Positions 1 to 6,773 of a stretch of DNA of 12,954 nt are shown here, in pieces. The notes beneath the pieces were generated by a model, which did not search any database, was not told where the DNA came from, and saw nothing but the letters and a program-made list of their open reading frames with translations. This stretch comes from Natronohydrobacter sp. Lineage in GTDB: Bacteria; Pseudomonadota; Alphaproteobacteria; Rhodobacterales; Rhodobacteraceae. The stretch covers positions 1 to 12,954 of the forward strand of contig SKGU01000142.1 of assembly GCA_007117255.1 (NCBI GenBank). The letters run 5' to 3'. Within the stretch, counting starts at the first letter, position 1; the number at the start of each line of letters is the position of its first letter. The position numbers and the translations under genes were made by a program.

Positions 1-908
1 CGGCGGGGGCCTGTCTGCAACTGGTGCTGGTGCTGGGGGCGCTGGCTTTGTGGCGCTTGGGCGAGGCCGTGATCGCCCGCAAGGGCGCGCATTGGGCGGC
101 TGCGGGGGCGCGTGCGCCGGGGGCAGACGCGGTGCTGCGGCCTTTGGGGGCCGGGGCTGCGCTGATGATCGGGGCGGCAGTCGGCTTCGGGCTGGCGGGG
201 CTGCTGGTCTGGTCCTTCGCGGGGCTGTGGCAATTCCCGGACGTCTTGCCGCAAAGCAGGACCGCGCGGCACTGGATCGCTCAGGCCAGCGATCTGCGCC
301 GGGTCATTCTTGACAGCGGGGCGATTGCCTTGGGCGCGACCCTGATCGCGCTGGGGCTGAGCATTGCGGCCTTGCAGGCCGGGACAACGCGGCGCGCGGT
401 GTGGCTGATCTATCTGCCGTTGATCGTGCCGCAGATCGCCTTTGTGCCGGGGCTGGCCACGCTGGCGCTGGTTCTGGGGCTTGATGGCACAAAGCTGGCA
501 GTGATGGCCGTGCATCTGATCTTCGTGTTGCCTTATGTGTATCTGGCGCTGGCCGACCCGTGGCGGGCATGGGACGCGCGCGCGGGGCTGTCGGCGGCAA
601 GCCTTGGGGCACGGCCATGGCGGGTCTTGTGGGCCGTGCGCCTGCCGATGCTGACACGCGCGCTGTGCGTGGCCTTTGCTGTGGGGTTTGCCACGTCCAT
701 CGCGCAATACCTGCCGACACTGCTGATCGGTGCAGGCCGCGTCAGCACAGTGACAACGGAGGCCGTCGCGCTGGCGAGTTCCGCCAACCGGCGGTTGATC
801 GGGGTCTGGGCCGTGGTGCAGATGGCGCTGCCGATGCTGGTTTTCGCCGCCGCCCTCGCCCTGCCCGCCTTGCTTTTCCGACACCGCCAAGGCATGCGGA
901 TCGCATGA
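1..908 (+). CDS. ABC transporter permease, YnjC-type (5' end outside window)
   Basis: Inner-membrane permease of a binding-protein-dependent ABC importer. The reading frame is open from the first codon (base 3) and runs upstream of the window, so the apparent GTG at 24 is probably internal; about 301 residues are visible. Several hydrophobic segments are present (for example around bases 150-230, 300-390, 410-480 and 830-890). An EAA-like loop near bases 580-650 (ASLGARPWRVLWAVRLP) should contact the ATPase. Near the C-terminus the run QYLPTLLIGAGR, then TTEAVALASSANRR, is what I recall from YnjC-family proteins, which are about 500-residue fused permeases; the visible part would be the second permease half. 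The substrate of this family is not established to my knowledge (thiamine, thiosulfate or another small anion have been suggested). The gene overlaps the next ATPase gene by ATGA at 905-908, so the two are probably translationally coupled. Family assignment is from memory of motifs. Confidence 0.85.
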   Translation, partial: AGACLQLVLVLGALALWRLGEAVIARKGAHWAAAGARAPGADAVLRPLGAGAALMIGAAVGFGLAGLLVWSFAGLWQFPDVLPQSRTARHWIAQASDLRRVILDSGAIALGATLIALGLSIAALQAGTTRRAVWLIYLPLIVPQIAFVPGLATLALVLGLDGTKLAVMAVHLIFVLPYVYLALADPWRAWDARAGLSAASLGARPWRVLWAVRLPMLTRALCVAFAVGFATSIAQYLPTLLIGAGRVSTVTTEAVALASSANRRLIGVWAVVQMALPMLVFAAALALPALLFRHRQGMRIA

Positions 909-1537
909 GCCTGCGTCTGGACAATCTGAGTATCCACAAGGAGGACGCGCCCCTTGTGTCGCTGTCGCGCGAGATTGCGCCCGGCGAGGTTCTGACGATC
1001 ATGGGCCCGTCTGGCTGCGGAAAATCCACGCTGCTTGCAGCCCTGATCGGTGCTCTGCCGCCTGCGTTCCGTATGCAGGGCCGCGTCTGGCTGGACGGGC
1101 GCGAGATCACGGGTCTGCCCACCCATGCGCGGCGACTGGGGATATTGTTTCAGGATGACATCCTGTTCCCGCATCTGTCTGTGGCGGGCAATCTGGGGTT
1201 CGGGCTGGCGCGCGGGGTCAAGGACCGCGACCACGCTATTGCGGAGGCGCTGCGTGAAGCGGGGCTGGACGGCATGGGCGCGCGCGATCCGGCAACGCTG
1301 TCGGGCGGGCAACGCGCGCGGGTCGCGCTGATGCGCACGCTTCTGGCCGCGCCGCGCGGGCTGTTGCTGGATGAGCCTTTCGCCCGGCTGGACGCTGATC
1401 TGCGCGCGCAGATGCGCAGTTTCGTCTTTGAACGCGCCCGCGCGCGCGGCCTGCCTGTCATCCTTGTCACGCATGACCGCGACGACGCACGGGCGGCGGG
1501 CGGGGATGTCATCACTGTCGCTGGCGTGCGGCTATGA
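905..1537 (+). CDS. ABC transporter ATP-binding protein, YnjD-type
   Basis: Cytoplasmic ATPase subunit that should energise the permease encoded just upstream. The 210-residue protein has a complete nucleotide-binding fold: Walker A GPSGCGKST at residues 34-42, Q-loop Gln83 in LFQDD, signature LSGGQ at 132-136, Walker B LLLDEP at 153-158, and switch His190 in VTHD. It is short and ends soon after the switch region, without an extra regulatory domain, as expected for YnjD-like subunits. ATG at 905 is chosen because it overlaps the permease stop in ATGA and the protein then starts with the usual first strand (LRLDNLSI); there is no strong Shine-Dalgarno site, which fits translational coupling. 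The binding protein (YnjB-like) would be expected upstream of the window. The gene ends convergently with the DUF1178 gene. Confidence 0.9.
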   Translation: MSLRLDNLSIHKEDAPLVSLSREIAPGEVLTIMGPSGCGKSTLLAALIGALPPAFRMQGRVWLDGREITGLPTHARRLGILFQDDILFPHLSVAGNLGFGLARGVKDRDHAIAEALREAGLDGMGARDPATLSGGQRARVALMRTLLAAPRGLLLDEPFARLDADLRAQMRSFVFERARARGLPVILVTHDRDDARAAGGDVITVAGVRL

Positions 1538-1550
1538 GTGTGCCGCAAGT

Positions 1551-1615
1551 GGGGGGCGCTGCCCCCCCCCGCAGCCAAGTGGCTGCGCCCCCCGGAGTAT
1601 TTGGAGCAAGATGAA
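1551..1615. repeat. Double hairpin / Rhodobacteraceae-like intergenic repeat
   Basis: Between the two convergent genes lie two perfect stem-loops: GGGGGGC-gct-GCCCCCC at 1551-1567 and GCAGCC-aagt-GGCTGC at 1571-1586. They are followed by CCCCCCGGAGTATTTGGAGC and then AAGATGAAA. The hairpins could end transcription from the ATPase side, although no T-tract follows. The stretch C-run/GGAGTATTTnn...AAGATGAA resembles short intergenic repeats that I recall from many Rhodobacter, Paracoccus and Roseobacter genomes, usually just after stop codons. I see no second copy in this window, so the repeat status rests on memory. Confidence 0.5.
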
Positions 1616-1617
1616 AC

Positions 1618-2028
1618 TTAGTTGGTCTTGCGCTTTGGCGTGAAGGGCAAGGGCAGGACAGGAACGCCATCTTCGACAAGGGCCTTGGCGTCCTTGAGAT
1701 TGGCTTCGCCATAGATCGGGCGGTCTGGAATATCACCCAGATACATGGCGCGGGCCTCAGATGCGAAGCGGTCGCCGACATAGTCTGAATTCGCCTCAAC
1801 CTCGGCGCGCAATGCGGCAAGTTTGGCGGCCATATCTTCCGGAGCGGGTGCGGGTGCTTTGCGTGCAGGCGACACGGCGGGCGCCATCAGAGCCTTGGAC
1901 ACATCGGCACTGCCGCATTGCGGGCAGGTCACAAGACCGCGCAGCAAAAGGGTGTCAAACGCCTGCCCCGACTGGAACCAGCTTTCAAAGGAATGCCCTT
2001 CGGCACAGGAGAGCGAGAATTTGATCAT
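1618..2028 (-). CDS. DUF1178 family zinc-ribbon protein
   Basis: A 136-residue cytoplasmic protein of unknown function that matches the DUF1178 pattern closely. It opens MIKFSLSCAEGHSFESWF, continues with CPQCGSADVSKALMAPAV at about residues 35-52, and has a charged helical middle (residues 62-95, with ASEARAMYLGDIPDRPIYG). Cys8 and His12 together with Cys35 and Cys38 could bind one zinc, as in a ribbon or knuckle. The family is widespread in alpha- and betaproteobacteria, about 140-160 residues long, so this looks full length; the linker at residues 50-66 is Ala/Pro-rich. The ATG at 2028 gives the family N-terminus exactly; a GAGG lies about 11 bases upstream. It is convergent with the ABC ATPase and divergent from the glutathione peroxidase gene, so it is probably monocistronic. 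No enzymatic role should be assumed. Confidence 0.9.
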   Translation of the reverse strand: MIKFSLSCAEGHSFESWFQSGQAFDTLLLRGLVTCPQCGSADVSKALMAPAVSPARKAPAPAPEDMAAKLAALRAEVEANSDYVGDRFASEARAMYLGDIPDRPIYGEANLKDAKALVEDGVPVLPLPFTPKRKTN

Positions 2029-2130
2029 CTTTTTCGGCTGCCTCTAACGTGGCGTCAAGTAAACAGGCGAGAGGTGAATTCAAGTGAAAATATCTTGTTG
2101 TCGTGCGACTTGCCGCTAAGTCAGGCTGTA

Positions 2131-2136
2131 AAGGAG
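2131..2136 (+). promoter_or_regulatory. Ribosome binding site of the glutathione peroxidase gene
   Basis: AAGGAG lies 3 bases before ATG 2140 and 9 bases before a second in-frame ATG at 2146. The spacing favours 2146, but both starts leave a plausible signal peptide, so the start is ambiguous by two codons. Confidence 0.6.
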
Positions 2137-2139
2137 AAC

Positions 2140-2655
2140 ATGACCATGTTGCGGATGATCTTCAGTGCAATCCTAGCCTGTCTGGCCCTGCCCGCAAGTG
2201 CATTTACCTTCACGGCACTGGATGGCACGCCACTTGCGCTGGACGATTGGCGTGGTCAGCCGGTTCTGGTGGTCAACACGGCATCGCTATGCGGCTTTAC
2301 GCGGCAATATGGCGATATGCAGGCGCTTTATGAGGAATATGGCCCTCGCGGGTTGGTGGTTCTGGCCGTGCCGTCTGATGATTTCCGGCAGGAATTGTCG
2401 AGCAACGAGGAGGTGGCCGATTTCTGCCGCGTGCAGACCGGGCTGACCTTTCCCATCACGCAGATCACATCTGTCCGGGGCGCAGAGGCGCATCCGTTCT
2501 ACGCCTGGCTGCGCGATCAGCAGGGGCATGTGCCGACATGGAATTTCAACAAGGCACTGATCGGGCCTGATGGTGATTTGCTGGGCTTCTGGGGTTCGAA
2601 TATCCGGCCCACAGCGCGAGCGATCACCCGGCCCATGCGTGCAGCTTTGCCGTGA
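2140..2655 (+). CDS. Exported glutathione peroxidase
   Basis: Thiol peroxidase reducing hydrogen peroxide or lipid hydroperoxides, probably in the periplasm. Residues 1-21 form a signal peptide (hydrophobic core MIFSAILACLALP, cleavage likely after ASA), leaving a mature protein of about 150 residues. The peroxidatic cysteine is Cys51 in NTASLCGFT, with cysteine where animal enzymes have selenocysteine. The rest of the catalytic set appears as Gln84 (in RQEL), Trp134 and Asn135 (in WNFNKALIG). The canonical FPCNQFGGQEP loop is altered to VPSDDFRQEL. Cys96 in EEVADFC sits where thioredoxin-dependent glutathione peroxidases carry the resolving cysteine, so thioredoxin-like proteins rather than glutathione may be the reductant (inference). 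The gene is complete and overlaps the following deacetylase gene by GTGA, suggesting co-translation. The start may be 2140 or 2146. Confidence 0.92.
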   Translation: MTMLRMIFSAILACLALPASAFTFTALDGTPLALDDWRGQPVLVVNTASLCGFTRQYGDMQALYEEYGPRGLVVLAVPSDDFRQELSSNEEVADFCRVQTGLTFPITQITSVRGAEAHPFYAWLRDQQGHVPTWNFNKALIGPDGDLLGFWGSNIRPTARAITRPMRAALP

Positions 2656-3761
2656 CACCGGTTTTCATCGGCTCGGAAATCTATCGCGGGTCGAGCTATG
2701 GACCTGCGCATCCGCTGCATATTCCGCGTGTGTCGACTGTGATGGACCTGTGCCGCGCACTGGACTGGTTCGCGCCGGGGCAATACCGGACCAGCCCGCG
2801 CGCGAAACCCGCAGCGCTGACGGGGTTTCATACCGCAGAGTATATCGCGGCGCTGGAACAGGCTGAAGCTGCGCAAGCTGTGGACGATTCCGCGCGTGTG
2901 CGGCATGGCCTGGGCACCACCGCCAATCCAGTTTTCCCTGAGATGTTCCGACGACCTGCCACGGGCGCAGGGGGCGTGATGCTGGCCGCCGAACTGGTGC
3001 GCGATGGGGGCGTCGTGCATGTGCCGGGGGGCGGCACGCATCATGCCTTTGCCGACCGGGCGAACGGGTTTTGTTATCTGAATGACCCTGTCCTGTGCCT
3101 GCTTGCCTTGCGGCGGTTGGGGCTGTCGCGCATCGCCTATGTCGATATTGACGCGCATCATTGCGACGGGGTGCAGGCAGGTTTGGGGGCGGCAGAGGAT
3201 ATGCTGCTGATCTCGGTCCATGAGGAACGGCGCTGGCCGTTTACGGGCTTGCTGAGTGATAATGGCGGGGGGCGGGCGATCAATCTGCCGGTGCCGCGCG
3301 GGTTCAATGACAGCGAAATGCGGGTGGTGCTGCAACGCCTGATCCTGCCCGCGCTGGAGCGGTTCGACCCGCAGGCGGTGGTGCTGCAATGCGGGGCGGA
3401 TGCCATCGAGGAAGACCCGCTGTCGCGCTTGTCGCTGTCCAATAATGCGCATGTCGCGGTGGCGGTGGCGCTGCGGCAAGTGTCACCACGGCTGATCGTG
3501 CTGGGGGGCGGCGGCTATAACCCGTGGTCGGTGGCGCGCTGCTGGACGCGGGTCTGGGGGGCGCTGAACGGGTGGTCCTGGGCGGGGGCGCTGCCAGAGA
3601 ATGCGCGGGCGGTGCTGTCGGGTCTGTCATGGAACCGCCGCGCGCCGGGACGGATGCCACCTGAAAGGTGGTTTTCGTCGCTGGAAGACGCACCGCGCGA
3701 AGGCCTGGTACGAGGTGAGGTGCTTGAGCGGATTGCAGAGTTGAGACCGGTCACGGGATGA
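2652..3761 (+). CDS. Histone deacetylase family protein (AcuC/class I HDAC-like)
   Basis: Zinc-dependent deacetylase of the arginase/HDAC fold, 369 residues, full length, cytoplasmic. By comparison with human HDAC8 the active site is intact: catalytic His130 and His131 in GGGTHHAF, zinc ligands Asp167 and His169 in YVDIDAHH, third zinc ligand Asp250 in QCGADAI, and transition-state Tyr289 in GGGGYN. GFCYLND at 139-145 is another family hallmark. The loop normally written HHGDGV reads HHCDGV, with Cys171 next to a zinc-site histidine. Substrates could be acetyl-lysine proteins, acetylpolyamines or small acetyl compounds; AcuC in Bacillus deacetylates acetyl-CoA synthetase. It starts with GTG inside the peroxidase stop (GTGA at 2652-2655), so expression is probably coupled. 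No acetoin genes are adjacent, so an acetoin role is not supported here. Confidence 0.92.
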   Translation: MTPVFIGSEIYRGSSYGPAHPLHIPRVSTVMDLCRALDWFAPGQYRTSPRAKPAALTGFHTAEYIAALEQAEAAQAVDDSARVRHGLGTTANPVFPEMFRRPATGAGGVMLAAELVRDGGVVHVPGGGTHHAFADRANGFCYLNDPVLCLLALRRLGLSRIAYVDIDAHHCDGVQAGLGAAEDMLLISVHEERRWPFTGLLSDNGGGRAINLPVPRGFNDSEMRVVLQRLILPALERFDPQAVVLQCGADAIEEDPLSRLSLSNNAHVAVAVALRQVSPRLIVLGGGGYNPWSVARCWTRVWGALNGWSWAGALPENARAVLSGLSWNRRAPGRMPPERWFSSLEDAPREGLVRGEVLERIAELRPVTG

Positions 3762-3775
3762 AATGCAATGCATTT
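3761..3775. repeat. Perfect short palindrome at the deacetylase stop codon
   Basis: AAATGC-aat-GCATTT forms a 15-base perfect inverted repeat beginning at the last base of the TGA stop. Its AT-rich arms and 3-base loop make a weak terminator at best; it could be an operator or chance. Confidence 0.3.
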
Positions 3776-4521
3776 GAGCGCGAAGACTCCGTCAGGGACA
3801 ATCACTCATGCGCCCGTATGGTGGGCCCGTTCGCAGCTGCGACAGCGTGTACAGCCCGGCGCCGCTGGCATGTCGGGCGCGCGTGATCCAGCACTGCCGT
3901 TGCAGCAGTGAAGGGCAGATTGCGATGCGATCCGGTCATCACCGGGATGCCAGTGACCGTCTGTATATCCGTCGATATCCTGCGGGGCACATGCACCAGA
4001 TATCCGGCCGCAGCGGCAATGCAATCAACCACATGCCGGGCATCGTATCACCCATGACAGAAACCAGCGTGTCCTGTATCCGTGGATACGCGCGGTTTGG
4101 GATCGCGGATCTGGCGCATCAAATCGGCCCGCGGCGCAGGAACAGGGCCATCGCAGCATTTCATGACAATCGTGCACCCGACATAGAGCGCACAGAACAG
4201 CACGGAAATGGCGGTGGATGGCAGAATGTCCTCTGCTGGCGTGGTCACGAAGGCGGCGGGATCGGTAGCCAGGAGAGAAGCCATGTCCGCCTGACCTTTA
4301 TGATGCGCTTCGGCACCTGCAGAGTGGTTGCCCGGATGTCATGCACTCATTCTGGGTTGTCGGAAGGTTTGAGGTCAGAAATGCCGCCGGTATGTCACAA
4401 GCTGATTGGCAGTCCCGTTGCAGCGTGACCGGAATGCGGCTGCGCGATATGGCGGCATCAGCGAACCAAGGTGCTTGAACGCGCTTGGCGGTACACTCAT
4501 GACACCAAGCATCGGTTTAAT
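3762..4521. other. 760-base gene-poor stretch, possible decayed minus-strand gene
   Basis: No convincing gene is visible in a window that is otherwise almost fully coding. The minus strand has two consecutive open pieces in different frames. One (4284 to 4048) includes a hydrophobic run STAISVLFCALYVGCTIVM followed by KCCDGPVPAPRADLMRQI. The other (4032 to 3802) includes TGIPVMTGSHRNLPFTAA. A third frame is open between them over roughly 4100-3940. That pattern of protein-like fragments broken by stops and frame changes suggests a remnant of a lost gene, but I cannot name it: single fragments loosely recall aldehyde dehydrogenases, TRAP-type permeases and Asp/Glu racemases, each too briefly to count. 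A plus-strand frame at 3808-4428 is open but lacks a ribosome binding site and has a Cys/His/Arg-rich composition unlike a normal protein, so I treat it as a shadow. Confidence 0.4.
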
Positions 4522-5970
4522 TCAAGCTGTCGCGTGGCGTAGATCCACCTGTTGCGGCGTGCCTGTTTCGCTCACGCTCCTGTCCAGACGGCAGATCTGG
4601 TCTGCGGTCCGGTCGATCAGGACGGGATCGTGGCTAACCAGAGCGATGGCCATGCCGTCTTCATCAGCAAGCTCTGCCAGAAATCCGATAATTTCGGCCT
4701 GTGTGATCGGATCAAGGCGAGAGGTCGGCTCGTCGGCAAACAGAAAGCGCGGCCTTGCCAGCATGGCGCGCAACAGCGCAAGGCGCTGAAGCTCGCCGCC
4801 AGACACAGCGGCAGGGCGGCGGCGCAAAAGCTCTGGCGCAAGGCGCAGGCGCGCCAGCAGGGCGTCGATCCGGCCTTTGGGGGCTTTGTGCAGATGCGCG
4901 ACATCGCCGAGGGTCTGGCCGAGGCTGCGTGTTCGCGGGAAGGCCGCAACCGGGTCTTGCCAGAGCTTTTGCAGCGCGGTCGGGGCAAGGTCGCTGGCGC
5001 GCCGGACCTCACCTGCTTGTGGCGGCAGCAGGCCCAGAAGCGCGTCGCCAAGGCTCGATTTGCCGCAGCCTGACGGGCCAGTCACGCCAAGGATCTGTCC
5101 GGCATGCAAGCTCAGCGATACCCCCCTGACCAGCCGCTGGCCGCCGCGCGATAGGGTCAGATCGCGTGCCTCTACCACTGGTGCGCCTGCGGGCTGTTGC
5201 GCGGTCCGGCGGGGCCATGTTTCCGGGTCAGCGGCAATCAGCGCCCGCGTATAGGCGGCCTGCGGGTCTGCCAAAACCTGCGCAGTCGCGCCAGTCTCGA
5301 CCACCTTGCCCGCGCGCAGCACGATCAGGCGCCCGCCGATCTGCCGGGCCAATGCAAGATCGTGGGTGATGACCACCAGCCCGCCACTTTCCGCCAATGC
5401 GACCAGCAACAGCGCGGCCACATCGTCTCGCCGCGCGGCATCAAGGCCCTTGGTCGGCTCATCCGCGATGACAATGGGCGCGCCGCCTGCGCGGGCGGCA
5501 GCAATGGCCACGCGCTGCGCCATCCCGCCTGATAACTCATGCGGGTAGTGCCGGAATGCGTGTTCCAACCCAAGCGCGGCAAGGTCGGACATGGCCTGCT
5601 CTCGCGCCGCTTGTGCGGGCAGGTCGCGCACCAGCCGGTGCGCCTCGGCCACTTGCGGGCCTGCGCGCATCAGCGGATCAAGCGACAGCCAAGGCTCTTG
5701 CGGCAGAACGGCGATCTGTCGCCCCCAGAGCCCCTTGAACGCCGCCCTGTCTTCCGCCCGCAAGTGCTGCGCGCCGATCGTGACCGTTCCGCCCACGCGC
5801 AGCCCTTCGGGCAGTGTGCCCATCATCGCTTGCGCAAGCAGGCTCTTGCCAGAGCCTGTCTCGCCCAGGATTACCAGCGGCTCACCGGGAGAGACCTCCA
5901 GCGAGACCGGGGCGAGGAGCCGCGTCGCGCCATCGCGGATCGTGATGTCATCGGCGGAAAGTAGTGTCAT
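4522..5970 (-). CDS. Fused double-ATPase of a peptide/nickel-class ABC transporter
   Basis: Cytoplasmic energising subunit carrying DppD-like and DppF-like ATPase domains in one 482-residue chain, as in GsiA- or YejF-type proteins, though shorter than those (about 530-620 residues). Domain 1: Walker A GETGSGKS at 36-43, Q-loop Gln91, signature LSGGM at 146-150, Walker B IVIADEP at 166-172, switch His203. The sequence AAYTRALIAADPE at about 239-250 is a trimmed version of the C-terminal extension typical of oligopeptide ATPases. Domain 2: Walker A GPSGCGKS at 298-305, Gln338, signature VSGGE at 389-393, Walker B FLFADEP at 409-415, His447. Both sites look competent. The open frame extends further upstream, but ATG 5970 is chosen because it overlaps the permease stop (ATGA) and starts directly before the first ATPase strand. 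It is the last gene of the operon; no clear terminator follows. Confidence 0.92.
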   Translation of the reverse strand: MTLLSADDITIRDGATRLLAPVSLEVSPGEPLVILGETGSGKSLLAQAMMGTLPEGLRVGGTVTIGAQHLRAEDRAAFKGLWGRQIAVLPQEPWLSLDPLMRAGPQVAEAHRLVRDLPAQAAREQAMSDLAALGLEHAFRHYPHELSGGMAQRVAIAAARAGGAPIVIADEPTKGLDAARRDDVAALLLVALAESGGLVVITHDLALARQIGGRLIVLRAGKVVETGATAQVLADPQAAYTRALIAADPETWPRRTAQQPAGAPVVEARDLTLSRGGQRLVRGVSLSLHAGQILGVTGPSGCGKSSLGDALLGLLPPQAGEVRRASDLAPTALQKLWQDPVAAFPRTRSLGQTLGDVAHLHKAPKGRIDALLARLRLAPELLRRRPAAVSGGELQRLALLRAMLARPRFLFADEPTSRLDPITQAEIIGFLAELADEDGMAIALVSHDPVLIDRTADQICRLDRSVSETGTPQQVDLRHATA

Positions 5971-6773
5971 GTCCGGTGTCCTCCGGCCAGAAGGGTCAGG
6001 CCCAGCAGCAGCGCAAAGGTCGCCAGAACCGGGGTGAGCAAGGCCATCGGAGCTTCGCGCCAATAGGGCAGCAACTCGACCATCATCAGCCCCAGTTCCG
6101 GTGTCGGCGCGCGCATGCCGACACTGACAAAGCCAAGCGCTGCGATGCCCATGATCGCCGTCGCTGTGCCGAAGGCTGCGGCTGTCAGCATCAGCGGTGC
6201 CACTTCGGGCCAAAGATGCGTGCGAAACACATAGGGCCAGCCAAAGCCCAGAAGCCGCGCGGCCTGCACTGCGGGGCCAGCAAGTGTCGCGCGGGCGGTG
6301 GCGCGGGTCAGGCGGAAGAACTCGACCCACAGGACCAGTGACAGACCGGCCCAGAACCCCAGCGCAGTGCCGGGCATGATCGCGAGCACGATCAGCACCA
6401 TCAACAGCCCCGGAAGTGCCAGCAACGCATCGGCCAGCACCACCAGCACCCGCTCGACCCAGCCGCCGCGCAGCGCCGCCAGTGTGCCCAACACCAGCCC
6501 CGCCGCGCCCGCTGTCGCAACCGCCGCCAGCGCGATCAGCGGCGAAAGCCGCAGCGCATGGACCAGCCGGTGATAGAGCGAGCGGCCCAGATGGTCATAG
6601 CCGAAAGGGGCGGCAGGCTCTGGCCCGGCGAGTGATTTCATCAGTGATTGCGCGAAGGGGCTACCCGGCACAATTACCGGACCGAGGATCGCAAAAGCGG
6701 CGATGAGCGTGAGGATTGCAGCCCCGATGATGCGGCCAGATGGCCAGGGGCGCGACAGGGTGGTGGTTGTCAT
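5967..6773 (-). CDS. ABC transporter permease, DppC/NikC-type
   Basis: Inner-membrane channel subunit of the peptide/nickel/opine ABC importer class, 268 residues, full length. The N-terminus has one membrane segment (about residues 14-36) followed by a periplasmic loop with PFGYDHLGRSLYHRLVHALRLS, which matches the family pattern (FGTDxxGRDxxSRxxxGxRxS). Five further hydrophobic segments follow, with the EAA loop in QAARLLGFGWPYVFRTHLWPE (about 167-187), where the ATPase docks. The ATG at 6773 overlaps the preceding DppB-type stop by ATGA, and its own TGA overlaps the ATPase start in the same way. The pair of permeases must form a heterodimer; the sequence does not disclose the substrate. 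No unusual insertions or missing segments are visible. Confidence 0.9.
   Translation of the reverse strand: MTTTTLSRPWPSGRIIGAAILTLIAAFAILGPVIVPGSPFAQSLMKSLAGPEPAAPFGYDHLGRSLYHRLVHALRLSPLIALAAVATAGAAGLVLGTLAALRGGWVERVLVVLADALLALPGLLMVLIVLAIMPGTALGFWAGLSLVLWVEFFRLTRATARATLAGPAVQAARLLGFGWPYVFRTHLWPEVAPLMLTAAAFGTATAIMGIAALGFVSVGMRAPTPELGLMMVELLPYWREAPMALLTPVLATFALLLGLTLLAGGHRT

Noticed and set aside
533..1474. Long minus-strand open frame (313 codons) opposite the ABC permease/ATPase genes
   Set aside because: Arg/Gln/Ala-rich shadow of high-GC coding sequence; the plus strand has complete ABC motifs across the same bases.
2517..3479. Long minus-strand open frame (320 codons) opposite the deacetylase gene
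   Set aside because: His/Arg/Gln-rich composition typical of antisense shadows, no motif, and the plus strand has an intact HDAC active site.
4048..4284. Minus-strand fragment ALYVGCTIVMK as an aldehyde dehydrogenase or TRAP permease piece, and TGIPVMTG...ATAVLD (3840-3960) as an Asp/Glu racemase piece
   Set aside because: Each resemblance covers about a dozen residues and they point to different families; not enough to name a pseudogene.
3808..4428. Plus-strand 206-codon open frame in the gene-poor stretch
   Set aside because: No ribosome binding site and an odd Cys/His/Arg-rich composition without recognisable motif; kept only as part of the unresolved region.
4483..4510. GCTTGG...CCAAGC inverted repeat just past the fused ATPase stop as a terminator
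   Set aside because: Only 6 pairs around a 16-base loop and no U-tract; too weak to annotate.
5971..6330. N-terminal extension of the fused ATPase frame up to 6330
   Set aside because: It lies inside the DppC-type permease gene in another frame; the ATGA overlap and ATPase fold place the start at 5970.
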